Of a stretch of 64,000 nt of DNA, positions 1 to 11,270 are shown piece by piece. Source of the stretch: Nymphaea colorata (taxonomy: Eukaryota > Streptophyta > Magnoliopsida > Nymphaeales > Nymphaeaceae); NCBI RefSeq assembly GCF_008831285.2, contig NC_045139.1:5246704-5310703 (forward strand). Direction: 5' to 3'. Position numbers and translations under genes: made by a program. Position 1 is the first letter of the stretch; each line of letters opens with the position of its first letter. The notes below the pieces were generated by a model. That model saw nothing but the letters and a program-made list of their open reading frames with translations, had not been told where the DNA came from and made no database searches.

Positions 1-124
1 CTTGTAATGGGTCCAATAAACCAGGCATTTTAGCATACTAAAAGAAATGTTGCTGATATTGGTTTCAACCAGGCATTCTTAAAGACATTTTTCTGTGCAT
101 TATGTTCTTTTCTCTTGTCCTTAG

Positions 125-215
125 AGTTTTGCAATCAGTTTCACAAGGCCTGTTTTATTTCCTGACAATTGTGCAAGAGATATTTCTGTTTTGGCTGATG
201 CATTTCATAAGCTTG
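125..215 (+). pseudogene. Exon-like fragment a of unidentified captured gene
   Basis: An open stretch between an acceptor-like CTTAG (ending at 124) and a weak GT donor at 216. It translates to a protein-like sequence beginning SFAISFTRPVLFPDNC and ending ADAFHKL. I do not recognise the family. The matching place in copy 2 (about 30486-30580) has one extra base inside the exon and loses the frame. The fragment lies at the inner edge of the left arm, so it appears again, damaged and inverted, near 40160-40220. Splicing is inferred from border motifs only. Confidence 0.4.
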
Positions 216-1069
216 GTCTCAACTGCATGTTTTGGTTCTACATGGGACTAATTTTCTGGATGAACCAATTGTCTGCCTTCTTGTTTCAGTTTCTAATAAA
301 TTGAAGTATTTTAGAGTAATTTTGTCCTATTCTTATTTTCTTCTAAAACCATTTCATGGAGCCTTTATTTTTGGCTGTAAGTACTCATTTTTTCCATTCA
401 ATCCTCCATTTTTAGTTTTGTTTGCAGGTGATCAAGATCTTAGCTTTCTTCATGATCCATGAGTTGGATTGGGAATTTAGGAACTGATTCTGAGGTGAAG
501 ATTGCTTTATCTTTCATTTTTACTTTCTAATGACAGAAAAAATAGGAGCTTTCTGGGCAGGTTTAGATTTGCTTGCCCAAAAGATTGATCATTTATAGTA
601 CTGTATGTCTCTACTAGTTATTTGTCAGTCTAACGTGCAACATATTTCAGATTTATTTTTGAAATTCCCTTACTCTCCTAGAGATGATATGTTCTTTCAC
701 ATGCCCCTTTCCATTCTTCTTAAACTTTTTGACTGTTTGGATACAAGTATAGCTACACTACATGAATATGAGAGAATTAGAATTGTTTCTGGGAGAAATC
801 AGATGCTAAGCTGCTAATATGAGAAAATTAAAATTGTTTCACCAGACTAATCTTTGGGATTAATGACAATTATTGCACCAGAGATATGTAAGAACTTGTT
901 ATTTATTTTCTCTATTTAGACCGGAAATGGCTTGTGGAGCTTTTTGATAAGAAAGAATCAGGCGTGCTCAAATTATACTTATTTTTGAATATTTTTATGT
1001 AACTTTTTTATAACTTTGAATTGTATAAACAATATCTTTTATAGTATAATTACTTATTTTTATGTCTCC

Positions 1070-1105
<36 letters not shown>

Positions 1106-1124
1106 ATATATAAATACATATATA
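216..1124. other. Element internal region, no clear gene
   Basis: Intron-like, T-rich sequence matching 30580-31480 of copy 2. A possible further acceptor (TTTGCAG, ending near 427) is followed by a short open stretch, but stops follow soon after. It ends in a CT run (about 1068-1101) and a short TA run. Confidence 0.4.
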
Positions 1125-1776
1125 ACAAAATGTAGCCGTGACTTTTTCCATGGCTAATGTACAAGTGATTGTGGCTGTTGCAAATAATGGCCACAGCCGA
1201 AAGTAAAACCAAGGCTAGTGGTCTAGGTAAATCAAAGTTAAGTCCATAGGCACAAAAAATGCATTTAAAAAAAAAACTAAAAAGAAACTCGATAAATATT
1301 ATTGCCGTTTAAAACTAAAAATGTTAAAATAAGTAACTTGAAAAAATGTTGCCTTTTTTTTTATTTGATGTTTTTTTAATGCCAAAGAGATTTTTTCATT
1401 TTCTAATTTTTATTGTCTCAAATCTACTTATTTTTTGATGTTTTTGTTAATAGTTTCTCACTTATTTTATTTTCCCTTAATTTTAGTTTTTTTTTTCTAA
1501 TTTTTAAAAAATTCCAGTATTTTTCCTGTTTTTTCTCCTTTTTTTCAAGCTCGCCATATTATACGGGAGAAAAACCTCGCTGTTTAAAACTCGAGAAAAT
1601 TTTTTGTGACTAGACTCAAAACCATGAGAAAAAGTTAATAGCCACAAGGGCTTTTGCCACAGTCACCTTAGTTAACAGCCACAAGAAAGGCCATGGCTGG
1701 AAATACTTTCAGTCACAGTTTTTGGGACTATTAGCCATGCTTTTAACTATGGTTAATGGCCCTTTTTGTTGTAGTG
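1125..1776. mobile_element. CACTA-like terminus or small non-autonomous element (copy 1)
   Basis: The right end, read on the minus strand, begins CACTACAACAAAAAGGGCC, the usual start of CACTA-type transposons. The body is full of short inverted motifs around GGCCATGGCT and GCCACAGCC. The opposite CACTA end is not seen, so this is either a solo end or an eroded copy. It is present in both large-element copies (31490-31987), so it was there before they separated. Confidence 0.5.
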
Positions 1777-1797
1777 GTCTCAATCCATGAGAGTTGT

Positions 1798-2400
1798 AGG
1801 GGACGATGAAGGTTATCTCCCTCAATCTCTTGTCAATCTTTTAGGAAAATTGATGTATCGGGAGTAATGTTTTATCGGGTTTCAGGGTTTATTTCGTGGG
1901 AGATATACCAGCAAGGGTCAAATGCTATCCTTGTTTTTCTTATTTCCTTCTGATGGCTTTCAATCCTTGAAGTTTTCAGGAGACGAGGTCGGTTATCTCT
2001 CTCTTTCTCGTCCTTGGTAGCGTCGCATGCAGCCTTGTAGGTATTGTGTTAATTTATTAATAACCTCATGGGGTAATTGATAGATCGTATTCATAAGCCA
2101 GACTACTTTTTTGGGGTTATGGGGTTTATTTCATGGAAGATATACCAGCAAGGCTTTATCGGCTCAACGTAACCTTGTTTCTCTTTCTCGTCTATTTACT
2201 GGAGACAAGGTTGGTTATTTTTCTCTCTTGTTTGTTTCCAGTGTTGTGTTCATTGTGGGTATTATGTTAATTTCTTAATAATCTCATGGGAGAAATGATG
2301 AGTTGTGAATCAGATTCCCTTTTCCGAGTTTCGGGTTTTATTTCATGGAAGAAGCTGTCTTACCGCTTCAACAATGACTTTTTTGTTTCGTATCGGTATA
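1798..2400 (+). repeat. Three diverged units of the ~195-bp repeat family (copy 1, internal)
   Basis: Three head-to-tail segments (about 1798-1980, 1981-2212, 2213-2400) share a common order of motifs: a CAG acceptor-like border, GAGACAAGGTCGGTTATCTC, a GTTAATTTATTAATAATCTC stretch, CATGGGAGAA, then a TTTCATGGGAGATATACCAG motif. The same series, read on the opposite strand, forms the tandem array at 14671-15450. Here the units are old and uneven in length. They may derive from a duplicated exon and intron border; no continuous reading frame runs through them. Confidence 0.6.
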
Positions 2401-3002
2401 GCCTCCTTTTTCTGTAGTTCTTGCTTTCCGGATCGCAATAATCAGGAACTGAAATGGGTATTTCTACTTCAGCTGCAAGAGATGAAATTCTGCATCATCA
2501 TCTCAAAGAGGAGAACAAAATGAATCTTCGATGTGTCTTACTATTGTCACAAAGACTGCAATGTTTTCAAGTTATTGTGACAATATCACCAAAAAACTGG
2601 TGAAACGAAAAAATGGGAATTCATCCCACATTTGAAATGGATACTGTGATAATTTTTGCTAGATTTTTTGTTCCTTTTTTAAATCAAAACATTCTTTGAT
2701 ACATCTTAAGCTTTATTTTCATTTTTGTCCATTTTAGAGTTTGAAGAACTATTCCTTAATATCATTTTTGTATGAAAATTAGCAGAAAGTCTATCTTGGA
2801 CTCCTGAGATTTTCTAGAAAAAAGATCCTTTTAGTTGATTCCAGAGAAATCTGTTGGTGATGAAAACACAGAAATGGTATTTGTGACAATGATGTTAGCA
2901 AGTAATACCAGCTGACTTTGATTTTGGAATTTTCCAGGCTTGTATAATTCTTTTGCCTTTTCAAATATCTTTTTTATATGATTTACTTACTCCACTCATC
3001 AG

Positions 3003-3087
3003 CAAGCATCCAGTTTCCTTTGTCGACTGTTTCCATGGTTCCTGGCATTCCTGTTAATCCAACACGTGCCCAAACAAGCTTTGAAAG
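3003..3087 (+). pseudogene. Exon-like fragment b of unidentified captured gene
   Basis: Bordered by ATCAG at 3002 and GTCAG at 3088. In one frame it reads QFPLSTVSMVPGIPVNPTRA followed by QTSFE. The copy at 33222-33308 keeps the same borders and frame with only small changes (QATFE), which fits a real ancestral exon. I do not recognise the protein family. It is probably part of the same gene as the fragments at 125-215 and 5050-5332, judging by strand and order only. Confidence 0.45.
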
Positions 3088-3331
3088 GTCAGATCTCATA
3101 GTGCTGGATTAAGTTAATTATATTGTGAATATAAGTTTGTTCCACCATTTTTCTTTGATTTGGCTTTCTTTCCTAGTACTCCCCTGTACAAATTTTTAAG
3201 CCCTTTACTCTGCTACTTCCCCCCTTCTATTATGTAAATTCTTCAGCTTGTGCCATTTACATTATCAATCCTGATTTTATTAAATATTGTTCATTGTGGT
3301 TCATTCATAAAGAAACACTACCCTTGTAGTT

Positions 3332-3553
3332 ATGATGGACAACGTGCTCAACTTTCACAAATTAATGGATGGTTCCATAAAACTCTTCTCTCGGAGTGGG
3401 GAAGAAACAAATTCAAGATTTCCATATTTGGTAAAGAAAATCAAGGAGTCATCCAAAACAAGCAGCAGAGACTTATATTTTGGATGGGGAGGTGATAAGT
3501 TCCTTCTTGATGGCCAAAAGTTTTTACAGTTTGTCCTCTTCCCATCTGGCTGA
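3332..3553 (+). pseudogene. Conserved open frame, possible exon of captured gene
   Basis: A 73-residue frame starting MMDNVLNFHKLMDG and containing SSRDLYFGWGGDKF. The same frame, with only three or four residue changes, is open in copy 2 (33544-33771). A border CTTGTAG lies just upstream. An overlapping frame (3250-3495) is also open, so coding use is not certain. No family recognised. Confidence 0.3.
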
Positions 3554-3625
3554 TAGAACAGATTTTGCTCCATGAATGTCTTTGTACTTTTGTTGTTCCA
3601 ATTTTTCTTGCAATTGTAGCGTTAA

Positions 3626-3790
3626 GGGGCTGTTGGGCACCAGTAACGAATTGTTACTGTCCAGTAAAACAGACTTAAAAAGTGAGACAGATGCATGGAA
3701 CCCTGTAATGTAGCGTTCTATGAATCTACACCAAATTTTGGGGCAGAATCACTGGACAATAACAATCTGTAATTGGTGCCAAAAGGTGCC
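3626..3790. mobile_element. Tourist-like MITE with TAA target duplication
   Basis: A 165-bp element with inverted ends: the left end begins GGGGCTGTTGGGCACC and the right end, inverted, begins GGCACCTTTTGGCACC. It is flanked on both sides by TAA, the usual 3-bp duplication of PIF/Harbinger elements. Inner inverted motifs (TGTTACTGTCCAGT against ACTGGACAATAACA) continue the pairing. A related copy with a damaged left end lies at the same place in copy 2 (about 33837-33998), so the insertion is older than the duplication. Confidence 0.65.
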
Positions 3791-3799
3791 TAAAGGACT

Positions 3800-4379
3800 A
3801 TGATTGACACATTGGTGGCTTACACCTTTTCAAAGATGAGTCTGTCACTGAGAGCCATGGGGCAATCTAGTAACTTCGTTTTCCTTTCACTTGATAAAAA
3901 TATTCTGGAAGGTAGAACTTTTGCTGATGAAGCATGTGTTCCCTTATCACTTGATAAAAGTCTTCTGGAAGGTCGAATGCTGCTGCTGTAAGTTTGTATC
4001 ACAAGAACTTTGGTAGTAAAAGAATCAAATATTTTCATAAAGCCAACTGGAACAAAGAATGCTTGTAATAGATAAGTAGTGATACGCGCATTAACATGTT
4101 GAGGTTATGTTATAGGTTGGATTACCTGTGCATTTTGCATCATAACACTAGTGGCTCTTATAACAATCAAAAATTAAGATTTTCCATAAAATCAACCGGC
4201 ATTGAAGAAGTTATGTATTAATTTAGTCATAAACACATTAGAATGTCGACAGCATATTTAAACTGTCTTTGTTACAGTATGTTTAAACTGTCTTTGTTCA
4301 TGCACTTAGAGTGGTCTGGTTTTCGTTCCTGAGGTAAGTGGTCTGTGATATGCATATAGTAAAACCAATACCGAAATGA

Positions 4380-4380
<1 letters not shown>
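3800..4380. other. Element internal region, no gene seen
   Basis: Matches about 34008-34590 of copy 2. It contains a small local duplication of a TCACTTGATAAAA..TTCTGGAAGGT motif near 3888 and 3947. No supported gene. Confidence 0.35.

Positions 4381-4448
<68 letters not shown>
4381..4448. repeat. Compound microsatellite (TA)n(GA)n
   Basis: An uninterrupted TA run followed directly by a GA run. Copy 2 has a shorter, more broken version at about 34592-34631, so the run length differs between copies. Confidence 0.9.
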
Positions 4449-5049
4449 CGTATGTTTGAATTTTTCATTCCTTACATGATAACTGAAAGGGATATTCCTT
4501 CTTGTGGTGGGGGAGGTGTTGGATTGAGGTTGAGAGGGAGAGAGAAGCCTTCAACTTTTTCTGTTGTTTTCTTGAGCTGTAGCAATATGCAGTTGAAAAT
4601 GACCGTGAGAGTTGCCTTTTCATTAAATGATTTTTATACAAAGCTATAGCACTTGCCATCTGACAATATGGTGCAGATACTGAGGCCACATATTCATGTA
4701 GAATTCTTACTCATTTGAATAAAGATGTTAGTGCTATCTGCCAATTATTATGTTGACAAAAATTTTAAATTTAAGCCATTGATATATTACAGTCTTTGTT
4801 TCCATAATGAGATTCTCATGTTGGCTGGGAATTTTTTATTTTCCTTATTTTCTCTTTATAGCCTGAAGGTGATGAAGAATTTTTGTAAATATTTAAAAAA
4901 ATTCTTCTTATGTGTTAAAATTTTGTGTATAAAACTTCATTCAGGCTTATGCTTAGGTTTGGAAATGTTTCTCTAACAATTTGTGCTGTAATAGTTTGAG
5001 TTCTTTTGTTTAAAAAGTTGGATTTTTTTTGCTTATCACGTGGTTGTAG

Positions 5050-5332
5050 TTGGCCGAAAAAATGGGAATAAGATCAGGCCCTTTCTTGCTGGCGCTTCAG
5101 CAACAGCTGATGTCTGTAGCCAACCATGTCCTTGTCATCGAAAGTGGTATCATTGGGCTTTTCAAAATTGAGTTTCCTCGCCTTGGTCTTTGGAAGTGAT
5201 GAAATAAAATTTACTTTTCAGTTTTTTTTTTTTTCCCTTCTAAAGTATGTGATTCATTTAACCGGATAACTTTTTTTTTTGCTGCAAGGTTTGATGAATG
5301 TTCAAAACCATCTCATCAATCGTAGTTCACTG
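5050..5332 (+). pseudogene. Exon-like fragments c and d of unidentified captured gene
   Basis: Two consecutive exons with compatible phase. Exon c (5050-5146) follows GTTGTAG and ends before GTATCA; it reads LAEKMGIRSGPFLLALQQQL and continues MSVANHVLVIES. Exon d (about 5289-5332) follows an AG, precedes GTAAGA, and continues GLMNVQNHLINRSSL. Joining them keeps the frame, which supports a real ancestral gene. In copy 2 the first exon is scrambled after IRS and has stops (35188-35310), so that copy is dead. The family is not recognised. Whether copy 1 is transcribed cannot be told from the sequence. Confidence 0.5.
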
Positions 5333-6549
5333 GTAAGAATTTCATGCATTATATGCTTCAATTTTATTTAGCTCGGCTTTCCTTTGGTCCTAATATGTGA
5401 CTGATGTTATGATCTGAAAGCATCTATAGTGCAGCTACATGTGCCTTTTTTTTTTATGTGGTTCTCAAGGCAATTTTCTTTGGCAACTTAAAAAATGAAT
5501 GGATTAACTCCTTTTGGGTCATAATTATGCTATTGGAAGAACCCATGAAGTACTTGAATCACCACAATATATTCCAGAGATATGATAGAGAAAATATGGA
5601 TTCACGCCCTCATGGGTAGCGAACTGCACTATATATGTTTTATAATAGGGTAAATTACAAACTTGCTCGTAGAACAAATACAATAATAATACCCTTCAGA
5701 AAGCATATTTTACAAATATTGTGATATTTTTGAAAATATCGTGATATTAACAAAAAATGAAAAAAAAGGAGAAAAAGTCAGGATATTTTGAAAAAACTTG
5801 AAAATTGATTTATCACAATTTTAATGTGATTTTTCGTTTATTTTCATTTGTTTTATTTTTTTCAACTTTTTTGTTCCATTGTTTTATTGGCTTGTTCTGG
5901 GTAACGTGGCTTCTTAGATGCAATACAATGTTTATTGAATGGGCATGCCTTCACCGATAAAAAGAATTTATAAAAGTGTCATAGATAGTTCCAGTCATTG
6001 TTTTTAGTCATTATATTTTATACCTTGCATGTATTTGCTACTTAGACACCATATCTAGTATCCATTTATTCATCAAATTGCAAATTAAATCACAAATATC
6101 ATTTGGTTGTTAAAACTGTGTTATGATATGATTTTAGTATCATAGTTAACTCATGTTGATGATTATGCTTGTTTCTAATCTTGCTAAGGAGCTTGGTTGT
6201 CTCTATAAAGTCATTAGGTTTGAACGAATTTGAACCTTCAACAGTTCTTTGATGATACTTTTGCTGGTGCATGACTTTACCAGAAATCTTACGCACTTGC
6301 CTTTTTTCATATCTTTTTCCGTTTTTTTTTTCATTCTTTCATTTCGATAGTTTATTTATGATTTTTGGAATGTAAATCTGATGTGCTATTTTGCCTATGG
6401 ATGTTGGAAAAGCATTGCAAGCTTAAGTTTCACACGCTCCAATTTCCAAATGGTGCCACACCCATGTCAACATGGTGCGGGTGCAGGTGCAGATTCACCC
6501 CCAAAACAGAACTGAAATCCGTTTGATTGAGTCTGGAGCGGTCAGCCAC
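5333..6549. other. Element internal region, no gene seen
   Basis: AT-rich sequence matching parts of 35490-36885. It ends in a short GC-richer stretch (about 6460-6545, containing GGTGCGGGTGCAGGTGCAG) that leads into the hexamer block in both copies. No supported gene. Confidence 0.4.
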
Positions 6550-9500
6550 ACAAAGATTTGGATATGGAGTTGTGATTTTGGTTGGGTTTGGATCTAGGGC
6601 TTCGTTTTGGTCATGGAGTTGGGATTTGGATTTAGGGAGCTTTTAGGCTTCTATATCAGCTTTATAAAACATATACCCAAAAATTCTTGAAACTCACCCT
6701 AGATCCAAATCAAGGTTCATGCCCAAAACTAGGCCTGGGCGTTGGGCCACCCTTCCCGGACCGGGCTGGGCCCGGGCCCGGGGAGGAAGGGCGGCCCGCC
6801 CGGCCCGACTCCCGCCCTCGGGCGGCTTCCGCCCTCCGCTGGCTCCCCTAACCCCTCCCTCTCTCCCTCTGCTCCCTTCTGTCTCCCTCTTCTCCCTGCT
6901 GTCTCCCTCTCTCCCTCTGCTCCCTTCTGTCTCCCTCTCTCCCATTGCTCCGTCTCCCTCTGCTCCCTTCCGTCTCCCTCTCCCTCTGCTCCGTCCCCCT
7001 CTCCCTTCCGTCTCCCTCTCCCTCTCCCTCTGCTCCCTCCCGTCTCCCTCTCCCTCTGCTCCCTCTCCTTCCCGTCTCCCTCTGCTCCCTCTCTCTCCCT
7101 CTGCTCCGTCTCCCTCTCCCTCTCTGCTCCCTCCCGTCTCCCTTTCCCTCTGCTCCCTCTCCCTCCCGTCTCCCTCTCCCTCTGCTCCCTCTCCTTCCCG
7201 TCTCCCTCTGCTCCCTCTCTCTCCCTCTGCTCCGTCTCCCTCTCCCTCTCTGCTCCCTCCCGTCTCCCTCTCCCTCTGCTCTCTTCCCGTCTCCCTCTGC
7301 TCCCTTCCGTATCCCTCTCTCCCTTTGCTCCCTTCCGTCTCCCTCTGCTTCTGCTCCCTTCCGTCTCCCTCTCCCTCTCCCTTTGCTCCCTTCCGTCTCC
7401 CTCTGCTCCCTCTCCCTCTCCCTTCCGTCTCCCTCTCCCTCTGCTCTCTTCCCGTCTCCCTCTGCTCCCTTCCGTCTCCCTCTCTCCCTTTGCTCCCTTC
7501 TGTCTCCCTCTGCTCCCTCTCCCTCTCCCTCTCCCTCTCCGTTCCGTCTCCCTCTCCCTCTCGTTTCCGTCTCCCTCTGCTCCCTTCCGTCTCCCTCTCC
7601 CTCTCCCTCTCTGCTCCCTCTCCCTCTCCCTCTCCCTCTCCCTCTCTGCTCCCTCTCCCTCTCCCTCTGCTCCCTCTCCCTTTTCCCTCTCCCTCTCCGC
7701 CTGGTCCGCTCGCTCCCCTCCGTCTCCCTCTTCCTCTGCTCCCTCTCCCTTTTCCCTCACCCTCTCCGCCTGGTCCGCTCGCTCCCCTCCCTCTCCGCTC
7801 GGCTCACCCTTCCCGTGTCTCCCTCTTTGCGGCGGGCGAGGCCGGGCCTGACTTTTGGTGGCCAGGCCCGGCCGGGCTTCAAGCCCGATGGGCCGACTCG
7901 GGCCGGGTCTTAACGGGCCGGCCCGGCCCGATGCCCACCCCTACCCAAAACAGTCATAGATCCAAATTCAGACACAAATCTCAGTTTCATATCTAAAATA
8001 GAGCTCCAAATTCATATACAGATCCAAATACCATGCCCTAGACCCAAAAACGTAAACCCAAACCAAATCTCAGCTCTAAATCGAAAATGGATCCAAATTT
8101 TAAAACTTGATCCACAATACCAGAACATGGTCCAAATCTTAATTCTGGACGCATTTGATTCCTTTCTTCAATCCAATTCAAACCTGGTCCAGGCCCAATA
8201 CCCGAATTCTAGATACGTAAGGGTTCGGTTTAGATCTGGATAAGAACCTCAAAATCCTATTTGAATTCAGGTTTTTAAGGAATTGGATCTAAATTAATTT
8301 TAGACTGAACAAAGAGTCCAGAATTGAAATTTCGATAAAGGTATGGATCTAAAGTATGGTTGTGGATCTGGTTTTAGACCCAAATCTAGATCCATAACAG
8401 ATCTGTAAATCCAAACCAGATCCAAATGACAGCTTTAAATTACATCCAAATTCTAAAACCAGATTTACAACAGAACTTTAGATCTTGATCTAAATTTGAA
8501 ATTTGGACTCATTGAGTCTCAAATTGTGACTTCACTCCAATACAAATTCTAAAATTAACGTTTCGATATCACCCTAAAATCTGGATCTGGATATGGGTAT
8601 ATTAATTTCTTTTGGATATGAAATGAGATTTGGATCTGGATTTGGGTGTAGGAGCTGTTTTAGGCATGGAGCTGGAATTTGGATCTAGGGAGCATTAGAT
8701 CCAAACCCAATCCAGATCCAAATGATACAGCACTGTAGATCTAAATTTCAATAGGAACTCGATCGAAACTATCCAAAACCTAAAATGGATATTCGCCACA
8801 GATTAGGATGTTGAATTTAGAAATGAAATTCAAAGTTGGATCTATATTTTGCATCCACTAAATTTTGGATCTTGGGTCTGGCTCAGGTTTGAATTGGATG
8901 GAAGGCACAAACTGGGCTCAAGGGATCTGGATTTGAATTTGTTGTGAATCCGGTTTTAGGATTTGTATTTGGATATGGATCATTATTTTAGATAGGAAAA
9001 TGACATTTGGATATGGATTTGGTTGCTCCGCTTCGGGCAAGGAGCTGGGGGTTTGGATCTACATTTAGATCTAAAGCTCTATTTTTGGTAGCAAAACAGA
9101 GATTTGGATATATCGATTTGGACCTAGAACTCATACTTTAGATCCAAAATTTTCATATAGGGATTTGGATATGGATCATTGCTTTAGATAGGAAAATTAG
9201 ATTTAGATCCGGATTTGGATGCAGGGGCTTTGTTTTGTGCGTGAGTTGGGATCTGGACCTTGGGGGTTTGGACCTGACAATTTTAATGGTGCTCTGGTCT
9301 AAATTCAGACCCCAAACGGATCCCTGAATCCAAACTACATCCCATATACAAATCCAAATTCTAAAAACAGATTCACAACTGAACTTTAGACCTTGATCCA
9401 TCCAATACGATCTTGAATTTAGATATAAAAATCAGATTCGGGTATGAAGCTCAAATTTGGATTGGGCTCAAGGGATCTACGGATCTGGATTTTAATATGT

Positions 9501-11270
9501 TGTGAATTCGGATTTTGATTTTGGATTTCGTTAGGGATTTTAAAGTGTAATTTGGATCTGGTTTGTATTTAGGGGTCTGCCTTGGATCTGGTGTTTTAGA
9601 TATGAAAATGAGATTTGGATCTGGATTTGGATCCACATTTGGATCTAAAGCTCTATTTTTGGAAGTAAAACAGATATGAAAATTTGGATTTGGATTTATA
9701 GAACTTTCTTTTAGATATATGAAAATGTGATTTGGATCTGGATTTGGATGTAGGACGCTGTTTTAGGCATGGAGCTGGAATTTAGATCTAGGGAGCATTA
9801 GATCCAAATCCAAACTACATCCAAAATACGTTAGATTCATATCCAAATCAAAATTCTAAAACCGGATTCACAACTGAACTTTAGACCTTGATCCATCCAA
9901 TACGATCTTGAATTTAGATATAAAAATCAGATTCGGATATGAAGCTCAAATCTGGATTGGGCTCAAGGGATTTTGATTTTGGATTTCGTTAGGGATTTTA
10001 AAGTGTAATTTGGATCTGGTTTGTATTTAGGGGTCTGACTTGGATCCGGTGTTTTAGATATGAAAATGAGATTTGGATCTGGATTTGGATATCGGCTCTG
10101 GGGGTTTGGATCCACATTTGGATCTAAAGCTCTATTTTTGGAAGTAAAACAGATATGAAAATTTGGATCTGGATTTGGGTATAGAACTTTCTTTTAGATA
10201 TATGAAAATGTGATTTGGATCTGGATTTGGATGTAGGGCCGCTGTTTTAGGCATGGAGCTGGAATTTAGATCTAGGAGCATTAGATCCAAATCCAATAGC
10301 ACAACATCACTTTTGATCTAAATTTCAAATCTGGACATTTCATCTCATCAATCCAACACAAACTCAATCTGGATCTAGGGTGCTTTGGATCTAGATTTGA
10401 ATATTTTGTGAATCCAATTTTTTAATTTAGATTTGGATCGAGGGATCTGGATCAATCATCCAATGCAAACTCGACAAATATATCCAAAACTGAAAATGGA
10501 TATTTGCCACGGATTAGGATGTTGAATAGATATGAAATTCAGATTTTTGAAAATAGAGATTTGGATCTACGGATCTGGATCAATCCAATGCAAACTCGCC
10601 AAAATATATCCAAAACTGAAAATGGATATTTGCCACGGATTAGGATGTTGAATTTAGATATGAAATTCAGATTTGGATATGAACCTCAAATTTGGGATCT
10701 TGGGTCTGGATCAGGTTTGAATTGGATGGATGGCACAAACTGGGCTCAAGGGATGGATTTGAATTTGTTGTGAATCCGGTTTTAGGATTTGGATCTTTTG
10801 GAAGTAAAACAGAGACTTGGACCTAGAACTCATAATTAGATCCAAAATTTTGATATAGGGAGCTTTAGGTCAATCCAGATGAAAACAGATCCCTAAATCC
10901 AAACCATCCAAGTGACAACTCTAAATTATATCCGTATTCAAATCCAGATCATTTAATTTGTGATATCCAAATCTAAACTGAACAAAGATATCGATCTAGA
11001 TTTTGGATCTTGAGATCAGGTTCGAATTGGACCAAGTTCTGTTATTGTGCTTCCAGTTTTAGAACTTGGATCCATTTTTGATACAGATTTGGTTTGGGTT
11101 TAGGATCTGTTTTTGATATGAGGTGATATTTGGATGGATTTGAATCTAGAGCACTATTTTAGATATGAATGAGATTTGGGTTTGGATTTGAATTTCTGTT
11201 TTGGGCATGGACCAGGGATTTGTTTCATCAGGCTTTATAATTTCAAGAATTTTTGGCTGTTATAGGTCCA
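6550..11270. repeat. Degenerate TTGGAT/ATCCAA hexamer block (copy 1)
   Basis: About 3.5 kb (excluding the nested insertion at 6730-7943) made of imperfect six-base steps such as TTTGGATCTGGATTTGGAT. Runs on one strand alternate with runs of the complement (ATCCAAATCCAGATCC), so polarity switches many times. The block is bracketed by inverted sequences: GGCTTCTATATCAGCTTTAT and AAAAATTCTTGAAACT at 6650-6695, with a damaged counterpart (TTTCAAGAATTTTTGGCT) near 11240. A larger internal duplication with a period of about 490 bp covers about 9350-10300. Open frames here follow from the periodicity and are not genes. Confidence 0.7.
6730..7943. mobile_element. hAT-type element with CT-rich minisatellite core
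   Basis: A 1214-bp insertion flanked by a perfect 8-bp target duplication, CCCAAAAC (6722-6729 and 7944-7951), the length typical of hAT elements. The left end starts TAGGCCTGGGCGTTGGGCC and the right end, inverted, starts TAGGGGTGGGCATCGGGCC. Nearly all of the interior (about 6860-7800) is a strongly strand-biased CTCCCTCTGCTCCCTTCCGT-like minisatellite. No transposase. The matching site in copy 2 (about 37105-37125) has no insertion. Three overlapping + strand frames of 322-425 codons here are compositional artefacts. Confidence 0.85.

Noticed and set aside
6719-7996. Long open frames (425, 369 and 322 codons on +, 343 on -) within the CT-rich insert
   Set aside because: They come from a minisatellite with almost no T-A-A, T-A-G or T-G-A combinations. 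All three + frames are open at once, residues are nearly all S, P and L, and the stretch lies inside a hAT element.
9153-9636. Frames rich in D, P, N and I in the hexamer block, also 38959-39303
   Set aside because: Periodic DPNPD and QIRI-like residues mirror the six-base repeat and are not conserved between copies.
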